The translations under genes and the position numbers were made by a program. The notes below the pieces were generated by a model that searched no databases, was not told where the DNA came from, and saw only the letters and a list, made by a program, of their open reading frames with translations. A stretch of DNA of 64,000 nt from Thermococcus argininiproducens (GTDB taxonomy: Archaea; Methanobacteriota_B; Thermococci; Thermococcales; Thermococcaceae), in contig NZ_CP080572.1 in assembly GCF_023746595.1 (NCBI RefSeq), positions 1,286,530 through 1,350,529 on the forward strand, written 5' to 3'. Positions 15,585 through 23,232 of this stretch are shown here, piece by piece (the stretch's first letter is position 1; every line of letters starts with the position of its first letter).

Positions 15585-17344
15585 GGGGCCTCACCTCTTA
15601 CTGGCCCATTAAAGAGCTTGGATTCTTCCTTGAGTATGTCATTTAGTGGGACTCCAAGTTCTCTGGAGAGAATTTCAGCTATTTTTAGTGTGCAGTAACT
15701 CCCTTGACAAGTACCCATTCCTGCTCGTGTCCGTCTTTTAATGGCATCTAGTGTGTAAGCTCCTCGATTGATAGCTTCGATAATCTCCGCCTCTGAGACG
15801 AGCTCACATGTACAGACGATATTTCCCCACTTTGGATTTTCCATTATTCGTTTGTCTAATTCCTCTATGCTCATTTCTGCAGTTGCTGGAATTGGGTTCC
15901 TCCTTGGGTTAAAGAGTGGATTTTCTTTCAATTCTAATCCCATTGCTTTGAGTTTATCTATTGCATACTCTGCTATTGCTGGCGCTGATGCAAGGCCGGG
16001 AGATTGTATTCCTGCAACATGAAGGAAGTTTTTCACCCATTTTGCGGGTCTAATTATAAAATCTTCTGTGAATGTGGGAGCTCTTACACCGGCAAAGTAT
16101 CTTATCATTTGCTCTCTGGGAAAGTTGGGGATTATTGTAGAATATCTCTCTAGAACAAACTCTATTTCCTCTCTTTTTACTGAAGTGTCCTCTTTATCTG
16201 GAACTTCAACTGCAGTTGGTCCCCACATGACGTTTCCATGTATTGTGGGATTTAGTCCCCCACCCTTACTCGTGGGATGAGATGGAAAAACTAGTTCCGA
16301 TAGACAATGATGGATAAGTCCTCCAGTATCTTTGTGAAACATCAATTCAACGCCTTTTCGTGGATGTATAGTATATTCTCTTGCTCCAGCTAGTTCTGCT
16401 ATCTCGTCGGCATATATTCCAGCAGCATTAACAACGTATTTACACAAAAAAACACCTTTATTTGTAACTACGCCTTTTATGATATTTTTCTCTTTTAAGA
16501 AACCAACAACTTCTGTTTTCAAGTGAATTTCAACACCATTTTCTTTGGCATTTTCAGCCAGTGCTATTGTGACTTCATAGGAGTCTACTATGCCTGTGGA
16601 AGGAACGTACACTGCAGCTAGAGTGTCTTTGGTTACATATGGTTCTAGCCTAAAAATTTCTTTGCCTCGGAGTATCTTAATCCCTTTCACACCGTTTCTC
16701 ATGCCTTTGAACTTAACAACCCATGGAAATATATATTTGAGGACTACCCTGTAGAGAGGGCCAGGTAGATATTTTTTGTATCTAATAAGTGTTCTTGGTG
16801 TTATTAGCCATAGACTACCAACACGCTTGAATTTAAAGCCCAACTCCTCCGCCCATTTATCGTACATAGCGTTTCCTCTGATGTTTAACTTCCGTTTTAG
16901 AGTATTCCTAGGGGGTGCAACTCCAGGATGTATCATACCATTGTTTGCTTTAGATGCACCAGTGGCAATATCAGACGCTTTTTCGAGAAGTGCTATCTTA
17001 ATATCGTATCTAGATAGCTCTCTAGCAATGGCGGTGCCTATAATCCCACCACCAATTATGATGACGTCGTATTCGCCGATTACTTTTTCCCTATTTTTTT
17101 CAAACAACATTCTTCTTCTCTCTTCTTTTTCTTTAAATCTGTCCTCTGGGAAACCTCTCCACTTTATCTTGTTTACTACTCCATCAATACCTTTAATTTT
17201 TCCGATTCTTAGGCCTATTTCAACCCATTCTTTGTATTTTTCCACATTTCCGTAAAGAAAGACGATTTTGTCGTTTATTTCGAATGTTATGTCGTATGGG
17301 TATCTTTTCAATATTTTAGCTACTTTTGACTCGAGGGAGGACAT
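15581..17344 (-). CDS. glpA: GlpA-like glycerol-3-phosphate dehydrogenase with N-terminal BON-like domain and C-terminal BFD domain
   Basis: The 587-residue protein has three parts. Residues 1-65 read like a BON domain (…ITFEINDKIVFLYGNVEKYKE… then IGKIKGIDGVVNKIKW). Residues about 93-480 are a DAO-type FAD dehydrogenase (YDVIIIGGGIIGTAIARELS; ATGASKANNGMIHPG). The C-terminal region is a BFD-like iron-sulfur domain with CTCELVSEAEI and GTCQGSYC. It oxidises glycerol-3-phosphate to dihydroxyacetone phosphate. The N-terminal domain is not part of bacterial GlpA. The gene lies two bases downstream of the CCG iron-sulfur gene. Confidence 0.85.
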   Translation of the reverse strand: MSSLESKVAKILKRYPYDITFEINDKIVFLYGNVEKYKEWVEIGLRIGKIKGIDGVVNKIKWRGFPEDRFKEKEERRRMLFEKNREKVIGEYDVIIIGGGIIGTAIARELSRYDIKIALLEKASDIATGASKANNGMIHPGVAPPRNTLKRKLNIRGNAMYDKWAEELGFKFKRVGSLWLITPRTLIRYKKYLPGPLYRVVLKYIFPWVVKFKGMRNGVKGIKILRGKEIFRLEPYVTKDTLAAVYVPSTGIVDSYEVTIALAENAKENGVEIHLKTEVVGFLKEKNIIKGVVTNKGVFLCKYVVNAAGIYADEIAELAGAREYTIHPRKGVELMFHKDTGGLIHHCLSELVFPSHPTSKGGGLNPTIHGNVMWGPTAVEVPDKEDTSVKREEIEFVLERYSTIIPNFPREQMIRYFAGVRAPTFTEDFIIRPAKWVKNFLHVAGIQSPGLASAPAIAEYAIDKLKAMGLELKENPLFNPRRNPIPATAEMSIEELDKRIMENPKWGNIVCTCELVSEAEIIEAINRGAYTLDAIKRRTRAGMGTCQGSYCTLKIAEILSRELGVPLNDILKEESKLFNGPVRGEAP

Positions 17345-17346
17345 TT

Positions 17347-18498
17347 TTACCCCCTCAAAACATCGTACAGAAGCTCCGCTATATCGAGAGTTTTTCCGTA
17401 ATTGGATTCAAAAGCTAGTTTACATGTAGGACAGGCGGTTACTATAACCTCAGCTTCTTCTCTAAGCTCTTTAAGACGTTCGTTTGATATTTCGTCTGCT
17501 AACTGTGCGTTTAAGCGTGATATCGCACTTCCTCCATATCCACAACAGAAAGTCTCCTTTCCTTTTCTTCTAGGGGATTTGACTTCAAGACCTTCTATGC
17601 TTAATAGAAGTTTTTCAAGAAGTTCGGGCCTTTTAAGACCTATGGCTAGTTTGCAGGGATCATGAAACGTTACCCTTCCTTTGGTTTTTAGTCCCTTAAT
17701 TTTCCCCTCGAGGAATTCTGTAATGTGGAAGATTTTTGGGTTAATCTTTATGCTGTATTTTGGATAAAGCACGCGATAGGCATAGGCACAGGAGGGGCAA
17801 GAAGTCACCACAACATCCGCTCCAGAAGAGTTTATTATCTCAGCTTGCTCTTTTGCAAGCTTTTTGAAGAGTGTAATATTTCCGAGATTATATGCAGGGA
17901 TTCCACAACACTTTTCGCTTGTTGTGAAGGGCTTATATCCTAAACTCTCAAGAACTTTAGAGGTCTTCTTTTCAACTTCGGGATATTTTTCCCTGATAGT
18001 ACATCCCCTTAAATAAAGAATATTGCCATCTCTTACCATTTTTTCATCCTTAGGTTCTCCATAGACGTATCCATATTCTTTAAGATTTTTAAAGACTTCA
18101 CTAAATTCTTTAAAAGTTATTCCTTTCTTAACGGCCTCTTCTTTAATGGGTCTTGTTAAATTCGACACAGAGAATTCAAATGGGCACCACTGAGTACATG
18201 CATCGCATGAGAGGCACATATAAAGCGGTTCAATATTTTCCAAGTTCAACTCTAGTTTTCCGTCACGTATAAAGAACGCTATTCTGGCTTTTCCAGCGGG
18301 AGATGTGGTTTCTTTTCCATCAACTATGCTGATTGGACATGCATGTCGGCACATGTTGGGACAGAGAGCACATTTCACAAGATCATCTGGCCCGTTTAGC
18401 TTTCCACTTATGAATTTAAAGATCAATGGAGCACTTCTAATCAGTTCAAGCCCCTTGATCTCATCTTTCAGCCAGTCCCACTTTCTGGGCATTATCAT
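17347..18498 (-). CDS. Heterodisulfide reductase-like (CCG domain) iron-sulfur protein, GlpC/GlcF type
   Basis: The 383-residue protein has two ferredoxin-like cluster motifs (CALCPNMCRHACP near residue 42 and CLSCDACTQWCPF near residue 94), then two CCG domains (SEKCCGIPAYNLG near residue 196 and TFCCGYGGSAIS near residue 318). This is the GlpC/GlcF layout, an electron-transfer subunit linking flavoprotein dehydrogenases to the membrane or other carriers. The ATG overlaps the upstream stop codon by four bases; a second ATG two codons in (18492) has slightly better spacing from GGGGGT. Confidence 0.85.
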   Translation of the reverse strand: MIMPRKWDWLKDEIKGLELIRSAPLIFKFISGKLNGPDDLVKCALCPNMCRHACPISIVDGKETTSPAGKARIAFFIRDGKLELNLENIEPLYMCLSCDACTQWCPFEFSVSNLTRPIKEEAVKKGITFKEFSEVFKNLKEYGYVYGEPKDEKMVRDGNILYLRGCTIREKYPEVEKKTSKVLESLGYKPFTTSEKCCGIPAYNLGNITLFKKLAKEQAEIINSSGADVVVTSCPSCAYAYRVLYPKYSIKINPKIFHITEFLEGKIKGLKTKGRVTFHDPCKLAIGLKRPELLEKLLLSIEGLEVKSPRRKGKETFCCGYGGSAISRLNAQLADEISNERLKELREEAEVIVTACPTCKLAFESNYGKTLDIAELLYDVLRG

Positions 18499-19913
18499 AC
18501 CCCCATATTTCTGGGATTCATAATCTTTTTCTCATCAAGAGCATTCTTTACCTTCTTCAGAACTTCAAAAGCAAGTCCAAGATCTTCTTTGAGCCATTTA
18601 CCCCGTTGTCTTCCTATTCCGTGATGGTGGCTTATTGCTCCGCCTACTTCAAGTGTGGTCTTCATAGCAACATCCCATACTTCATTGTAGTACTCTGTAG
18701 GATCTCCCTTAGGAATCCCTGCAAAGGTGAAATAAAAGCACACTCCTTGAGGATAAAAGTGAGAAGCATGGGCAGAGACAAAAAGTGTTCCCTTTACAGA
18801 ACGCATAACGTTAATCAGGGATCTATACAGCTTTATGGCTTTACTCCAGTGGATAGAGACTTCAATGGTGTCAAACACAACCCCTAGTGGTGCGAACTCT
18901 GAAGCCTCTTTTACGTTAAATCGGGTTTCTAACCAGTGTTTTACAAGATTTTCTCCAAGGGCCTTTCCTTTAAACTCCTCTTCAATTATCTGTTTTTCCG
19001 CTTCAACAAGTTTTGAATCTCCTTCAAGTATGATAATGGTAGCTATCTTTCCATAGACTTCGTCGAATTTGTAAAAGTGTCTTTTAGTCTCGACAATGTC
19101 GTATATTCTTACAACCGCTGGTCTTGCGCCTCTTTTAAGTATGCGGTTCACTGAATCGAGAGCTTCTTCAAGAGTTTCTGAGGCAAAGGATAGCAGTATT
19201 CTCTTTTCGGGATAAGGCCATATTTTAAGCCAGGTTTTTGTGATTATTCCAAGAATTCCCTCACTACCAATAAAAAGTGTTTTCAGGTCCGGTCCTGTCG
19301 CACTTCTTACATGAGGTTTTAAAGTTACCACATCCCCCCATGGAAGAACTGCTTCAAGGCCTAGCACCATGTCTTCTATTCCCCCATATTTTGTTGAAAA
19401 TTGTCCGGTTGCTTTAGTGGCTATCCATCCACCGATAGTTGAGGGGTAAAGAGATTGTGGAAAATGACCAAGTGTGTATCCTTTTTTATTGAGGTATTTT
19501 TCCAAATAATAGCCATTCGTGCCAGCTTCAACTTCAACCAACAAGTTTTCCTCATGAAGCTTGATAGAGCGCATTTTTTTCATGTCTACAACTATTCCCC
19601 CTTGTTCGGGAATAGCTCCGCCAAGAACCCCAGAGCCACCCCCGTAAGTATATACTGGAATAGCATTTTCGTATGCTATCTTTACCACATCTTGCACCTC
19701 TCTCGTGTTCTTAGGCCATACAATGGCTCTTGCTAGTGCAGGAATTTTTCCCTTAAGCATCCAGTGAAGGGTTATTGGCCAGTAATCTCGACTATATGAG
19801 AGAAGATCAACATCTTTTGTGGAGACCCTATTCCCCAGGATACTAATTAAGTGTTTCAGAACATCGGAAGGGAGTTCATGGTTAGATCTCATTACAACTT
19901 CCAAATTGGTCAA
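18495..19913 (-). CDS. FAD-binding oxidase (GlcD / alkyl-DHAP synthase-like)
   Basis: A 472-residue vanillyl-alcohol-oxidase superfamily protein: FAD-binding region VYTYGGGSGVLGGAIPEQGGI, GHFPQSLYPSTIGGWIATKA, TGPDLKTLFIGSEGILGIIT, and the C-terminal SHHHGIGRQRGKWL. The histidine triplet is close to that in alkyl-dihydroxyacetonephosphate synthase as well as D-lactate/glycolate oxidases. It is the first gene of the operon and likely uses the CCG protein as electron acceptor; whether its substrate is a 2-hydroxy acid or a glycerol derivative cannot be told. The start is a TTG five bases after GGGGTGA. Confidence 0.8.
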   Translation of the reverse strand: MTNLEVVMRSNHELPSDVLKHLISILGNRVSTKDVDLLSYSRDYWPITLHWMLKGKIPALARAIVWPKNTREVQDVVKIAYENAIPVYTYGGGSGVLGGAIPEQGGIVVDMKKMRSIKLHEENLLVEVEAGTNGYYLEKYLNKKGYTLGHFPQSLYPSTIGGWIATKATGQFSTKYGGIEDMVLGLEAVLPWGDVVTLKPHVRSATGPDLKTLFIGSEGILGIITKTWLKIWPYPEKRILLSFASETLEEALDSVNRILKRGARPAVVRIYDIVETKRHFYKFDEVYGKIATIIILEGDSKLVEAEKQIIEEEFKGKALGENLVKHWLETRFNVKEASEFAPLGVVFDTIEVSIHWSKAIKLYRSLINVMRSVKGTLFVSAHASHFYPQGVCFYFTFAGIPKGDPTEYYNEVWDVAMKTTLEVGGAISHHHGIGRQRGKWLKEDLGLAFEVLKKVKNALDEKKIMNPRNMGV

Positions 19914-20024
19914 ATTATCACCCCTAAATAGGAAATTGTTATTTTGAACTTAATAAAATTTTTGAGGGATATTTTTAGTCATTAATAACTTTTTGAGTTT
20001 TATACGTTTATTTTTGGATGAAAT

Positions 20025-20102
20025 AGCGGGGGCGGTAGATGAGGTCGGATGACTAGCTGACTGCTTATTACTTTCTTTTTCTTGAAGGTAGAAGTCTTCT
20101 AC
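20025..20102. other. GC-rich pocket and palindrome in an intergenic region
   Basis: Between the glycerol operon and the aminotransferase lies AGCGGGGGCGG followed by TAGATGAGGTCGGATGACTA and GCTGACTGC, unusually GC-rich for this AT-rich genome. It contains C-box-like ATGA and D-box-like CTGA words but no clean RTGATGA. GTAGAAGTCTTCTAC (20088-20102) is a 7-bp-arm palindrome. A C/D-box small RNA or an operator is possible. A 71-codon open frame on the minus strand across this area is not coding-like. Confidence 0.3.
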
Positions 20103-20157
20103 AAGAGTGAGGGGGTATTTAAAATAGAGAGTGAGGCGATAAAAATATATAGAAAAC

Positions 20158-21327
20158 TCAAACAAGTTTTTTATCTTTCAGGACTTTCTCTATTCTATCC
20201 ATAGCCTCTTCAAGCTTTTCATACGCTGTGGCGTAGCTTATTCTTATATAGCCCTCACCAGCTTGTCCAAAAGCAGTTCCTGGCACTAGCACAACTTTTG
20301 CTTCCTTAGTCATGAGTTCGCTGAATTCTTTGCTTGACAGCCCAGTATCTTTGATTCTTGGAAAGATGTAAAAGGCGCCCTTTGGTTTTACTGTTGGGAG
20401 ACCCATTTCATTGAGTCTTTTCCAGACAAGGTTCCTTCGTCTTTCGTATTCTCTTCGCATTTCTTCAATAGCCTCCCAGCTTCTTTCATCTCTTAGGGCC
20501 TTAGCAGCTGCATATTGGATGAAAGTTACTGGGCAGGTTGCATTATACATTTGGAAGCGTATCATTTTCTCTATTATCCATTCAGGAGCTGCTACAAATC
20601 CTAGTCTCCATCCGGTCATGGCGAATGTTTTTGAAAAACCGTTCATTGTTATTGTTCTTTCAAACATTCCATTAAGGGAGGCTATGCTGTAATTTTTCAC
20701 TCCATCATAAACAAAGTACTCATAGACTTCATCACTAAGTATTATCAAATCGTGTTCTACTGCAAAATCGGCTATCTCTTTGAGGTCTTTCTTTGTTAAA
20801 ACTGCTCCTGTAGGATTATTTGGAGAGTTTATAATGAGTGCTCTTGTTCTAGGCGTGATGTATTTTTTAAGCTCATCAACACTTAGGCGAAATTCGTTTT
20901 CCTCATAAGTAGGAACTTCAATAGGTTTTCCTCCTGCCAGGATAACAGCGGGAGCATAACTTACAAACATGGGAGAGGGGATGAGAACTTCCTCATTATC
21001 TTTTAAGAAAGTGCTCAATCCCATTAAAATTTGCTGATTTGTACCAACGGTTATCATTATTTGAGTCTTTGGATCCACATTAATCTTGTTATGCTTTTTG
21101 AGTTTCTCTGCAACTGCTTCCCGAAGCTCAAGAATACCACTATTTGGACTATAATGAGTTAGTCCTTTGTCAAGGGCTTCCTTTGCGTACTCTTTTATGT
21201 GTGCTGGAGTGTCAAAATCAGGTTCGCCTATCCCTAGAGAAATGACTCCTTCGATCCCTTGCGCAAGATCAAAAAGTTTTCTTATTTCGGAAGGGTTTAC
21301 TAACTCTAGTCTATCACTTAGAGCCAT
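20158..21327 (-). CDS. Class I/II PLP-dependent aminotransferase (aspartate/aromatic type)
   Basis: The 389-residue protein is a fold-type I aminotransferase: SLGIGEPDFDTPAHI, YSPNSGILELREAVA, NSPNNPTGAVL, LSDEVYEYFVYDG, the PLP-binding lysine in NGFSKTFAMTGWRLGF, and YIRISYATAYEKLEEAM. It matches archaeal aspartate/aromatic aminotransferases of the same length. Substrate cannot be read from the sequence. The ATG at 21327 is five bases after GGTGA; nearer ATG and GTG codons overlap the ribosome binding site. Confidence 0.85.
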   Translation of the reverse strand: MALSDRLELVNPSEIRKLFDLAQGIEGVISLGIGEPDFDTPAHIKEYAKEALDKGLTHYSPNSGILELREAVAEKLKKHNKINVDPKTQIMITVGTNQQILMGLSTFLKDNEEVLIPSPMFVSYAPAVILAGGKPIEVPTYEENEFRLSVDELKKYITPRTRALIINSPNNPTGAVLTKKDLKEIADFAVEHDLIILSDEVYEYFVYDGVKNYSIASLNGMFERTITMNGFSKTFAMTGWRLGFVAAPEWIIEKMIRFQMYNATCPVTFIQYAAAKALRDERSWEAIEEMRREYERRRNLVWKRLNEMGLPTVKPKGAFYIFPRIKDTGLSSKEFSELMTKEAKVVLVPGTAFGQAGEGYIRISYATAYEKLEEAMDRIEKVLKDKKLV

Positions 21328-21406
21328 GAGCATCACCAGTAGGGTTTCTCCTTGATGTTTATAATTTTACCGACATAAAATATTTGACAATGATGAATAA
21401 AAAAGG

Positions 21407-23008
21407 TCATCGATAGACAACAAAGTTCTCTAAAATAAGAACATCCAATTTGGCTTTGAAGAAGGTTCTTAAAGCATCGTTAGGTGAGCACACTATAGGT
21501 TCGCCGTGCATATTGAAACTAGTGTTTAATACTATCCCTGTTTCCGTTTCTTGCTCAAAATGTTTTATTATATTGTAATAAGTTGGATTGTCTTTTTTCA
21601 TAAGTGTTTGTGGTCGTGTGGTACCATCCACATGAACAACTGCTGGTGCCTCAAGCTTCATTTTTTTAGTAGCTTCATAACTTATTGTCATAAACTTATT
21701 TGGATATGGATTTTGGAGATACTCCTTAATTTTCTCCTCTAGGATCGATGGAGCAAAGGGTTGAAACACATCTCTGTTTAGTGCGACATTAAGCTTCTCG
21801 ACGATTTCCCTATTTCTCGGGTCTGCAAGAATAGAACGGTTTCCCAAGGCCCTTGGGCCGTACTCCATTTTTCCTTGGAAAAGCCCAATGATTTTGCCAT
21901 CAACAAGCATTTCAGCAACGAGTTCTGAGATGTCTTCTTGATATTCAAAGTTAATGTCATTCTTCTTTAGGAAGGCTTCAATTTCATTTTCATTATACCT
22001 TGGGCCTAGATAGACATGTTCTAATTTAAATGGCTTCCATTTACTATCTAATCGCTCAAATTGAGCCTTTATAAAAGCCGCAGCACCAAATGCCAATCCT
22101 GAGTCATCCATTGCAGGAAAAACCCAAAGATCTGGAAAATATTCCCTTAAAACAGCATTCGCTTTTACGTTTTGAGCAACACCGCCAGCATAGGCTAGTT
22201 TTAAGTTGTAAGTTGTAAGTTTTAATCCAAGCTCGTCGATGATTTTCTCAAGATGGGCTTGGGCACTTGCTGCTATTTCTATTGCTTTTCTTTGTATTTT
22301 CCCCTTAAGATCTCCTTTCTTCATTTGCTGGGCAATTTCTCTTGCTCTTGAGAAAGGATAGTCAAAAAATTCTGCAAGCTTTTTTGTGGCTTCGATTCCA
22401 ACTACTTTAAGCTTGTTTTCGAAGCTTAGTTCATTAAGTTCTATTATGTTCGTGAGATCATAAGTAGGTTTTCCATAAGCTGCTAGACTCATAATCTTTC
22501 CCTCGTGCCGCATAGGTTTGAAACCCAAAAGCTCAGTAACAGATGCATAAAAATCTCCTAGAGAGTCAAGATATGTGCTCTGAGCTATTCTAATCATTTC
22601 TCCATTTCTACCGATATATATTGAGGAGCTTAACCCATCTCCCGCAGCGTCTATGCTTAAAGCTAAACTTTCCTCCCATCCAGAAGTGTAATAAGCTGAG
22701 GCCGCATGTGCTAGGTGGTGCTCAACAAAGAGAACCTTCTTTTTGAATTCTCCTCCAAATATCGACTTTAATCCTCTTTCAAGTTCAAGTAGTCTAGAAT
22801 GTTTTCTAAAGAGCCCAGCAACGGCTATAGCATCGATCTCATTGGGATGTACATGAGCCATCTCAATAACCTTCTTTATGCTAAGCTCCGGAAATCCCCG
22901 ATATTTCTTAATCCTGTTGAGTCTTTCTTCATTCACTGCGTAGATTGTATTCCCTTTGAGAAGGACTGCCCCTGCGTCATGCCCATCATGAATTCCTAAG
23001 ATAATCAT
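21407..23008 (-). CDS. Carbamoyltransferase (NodU/CmcH/TobZ family)
   Basis: The 533-residue protein starts with the ASKHA phosphate-binding GIHDGHDAGAVLL, contains the metal-binding VEHHLAHAASAYYTSGW near residue 98, SIDAAGDGLSSSIYIG, and the C-terminal GPRALGNRSILADPR and VLNTSFNMHGEPIVC of the carbamoyltransferase domain. The family transfers carbamoyl from carbamoyl phosphate to small molecules through a carbamoyl-adenylate. The acceptor is unknown here. A TATA box 26 bases before the ATG and the absence of a ribosome binding site suggest a leaderless mRNA. Confidence 0.85.
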   Translation of the reverse strand: MIILGIHDGHDAGAVLLKGNTIYAVNEERLNRIKKYRGFPELSIKKVIEMAHVHPNEIDAIAVAGLFRKHSRLLELERGLKSIFGGEFKKKVLFVEHHLAHAASAYYTSGWEESLALSIDAAGDGLSSSIYIGRNGEMIRIAQSTYLDSLGDFYASVTELLGFKPMRHEGKIMSLAAYGKPTYDLTNIIELNELSFENKLKVVGIEATKKLAEFFDYPFSRAREIAQQMKKGDLKGKIQRKAIEIAASAQAHLEKIIDELGLKLTTYNLKLAYAGGVAQNVKANAVLREYFPDLWVFPAMDDSGLAFGAAAFIKAQFERLDSKWKPFKLEHVYLGPRYNENEIEAFLKKNDINFEYQEDISELVAEMLVDGKIIGLFQGKMEYGPRALGNRSILADPRNREIVEKLNVALNRDVFQPFAPSILEEKIKEYLQNPYPNKFMTISYEATKKMKLEAPAVVHVDGTTRPQTLMKKDNPTYYNIIKHFEQETETGIVLNTSFNMHGEPIVCSPNDALRTFFKAKLDVLILENFVVYR

Positions 23009-23070
23009 GTTTTAGGGTTGGGAGGAGCATTTTTAAAGCTAACTTCAGGAATAATTTTGGGGATAAAATA
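23009..23070. promoter_or_regulatory. Divergent promoter region with a shared TATA box
   Basis: ATTTTTAAAGCT (about 23029-23040) reads as a TATA box in both directions. To the left it lies about 26 bases from the carbamoyltransferase ATG, to the right about 37 bases from the cupin ATG. No second TATA candidate is visible in the 62-bp interval. Confidence 0.45.
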
Positions 23071-23232
23071 ATGAAAGGTGAGATTGGGAAACTCATAGAT
23101 AGAGGAAGTTACAAGAAAATGCCTCTCTTTGAAGGGGAACTTCCGGAAGGAAGTTTTGCCCAGATAGTGGAGATTAAGCCCAAACAAGAAGTTCCTAGGC
23201 ACTATCATGAAAGGCAGTATGAGCTCTTTTAC

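Noticed and set aside
19950-20165. 71-codon minus-strand frame over the GC-rich pocket
   Set aside because: Low-complexity, no ribosome binding site, overlaps the 3' end of the aminotransferase region; not coding-like.
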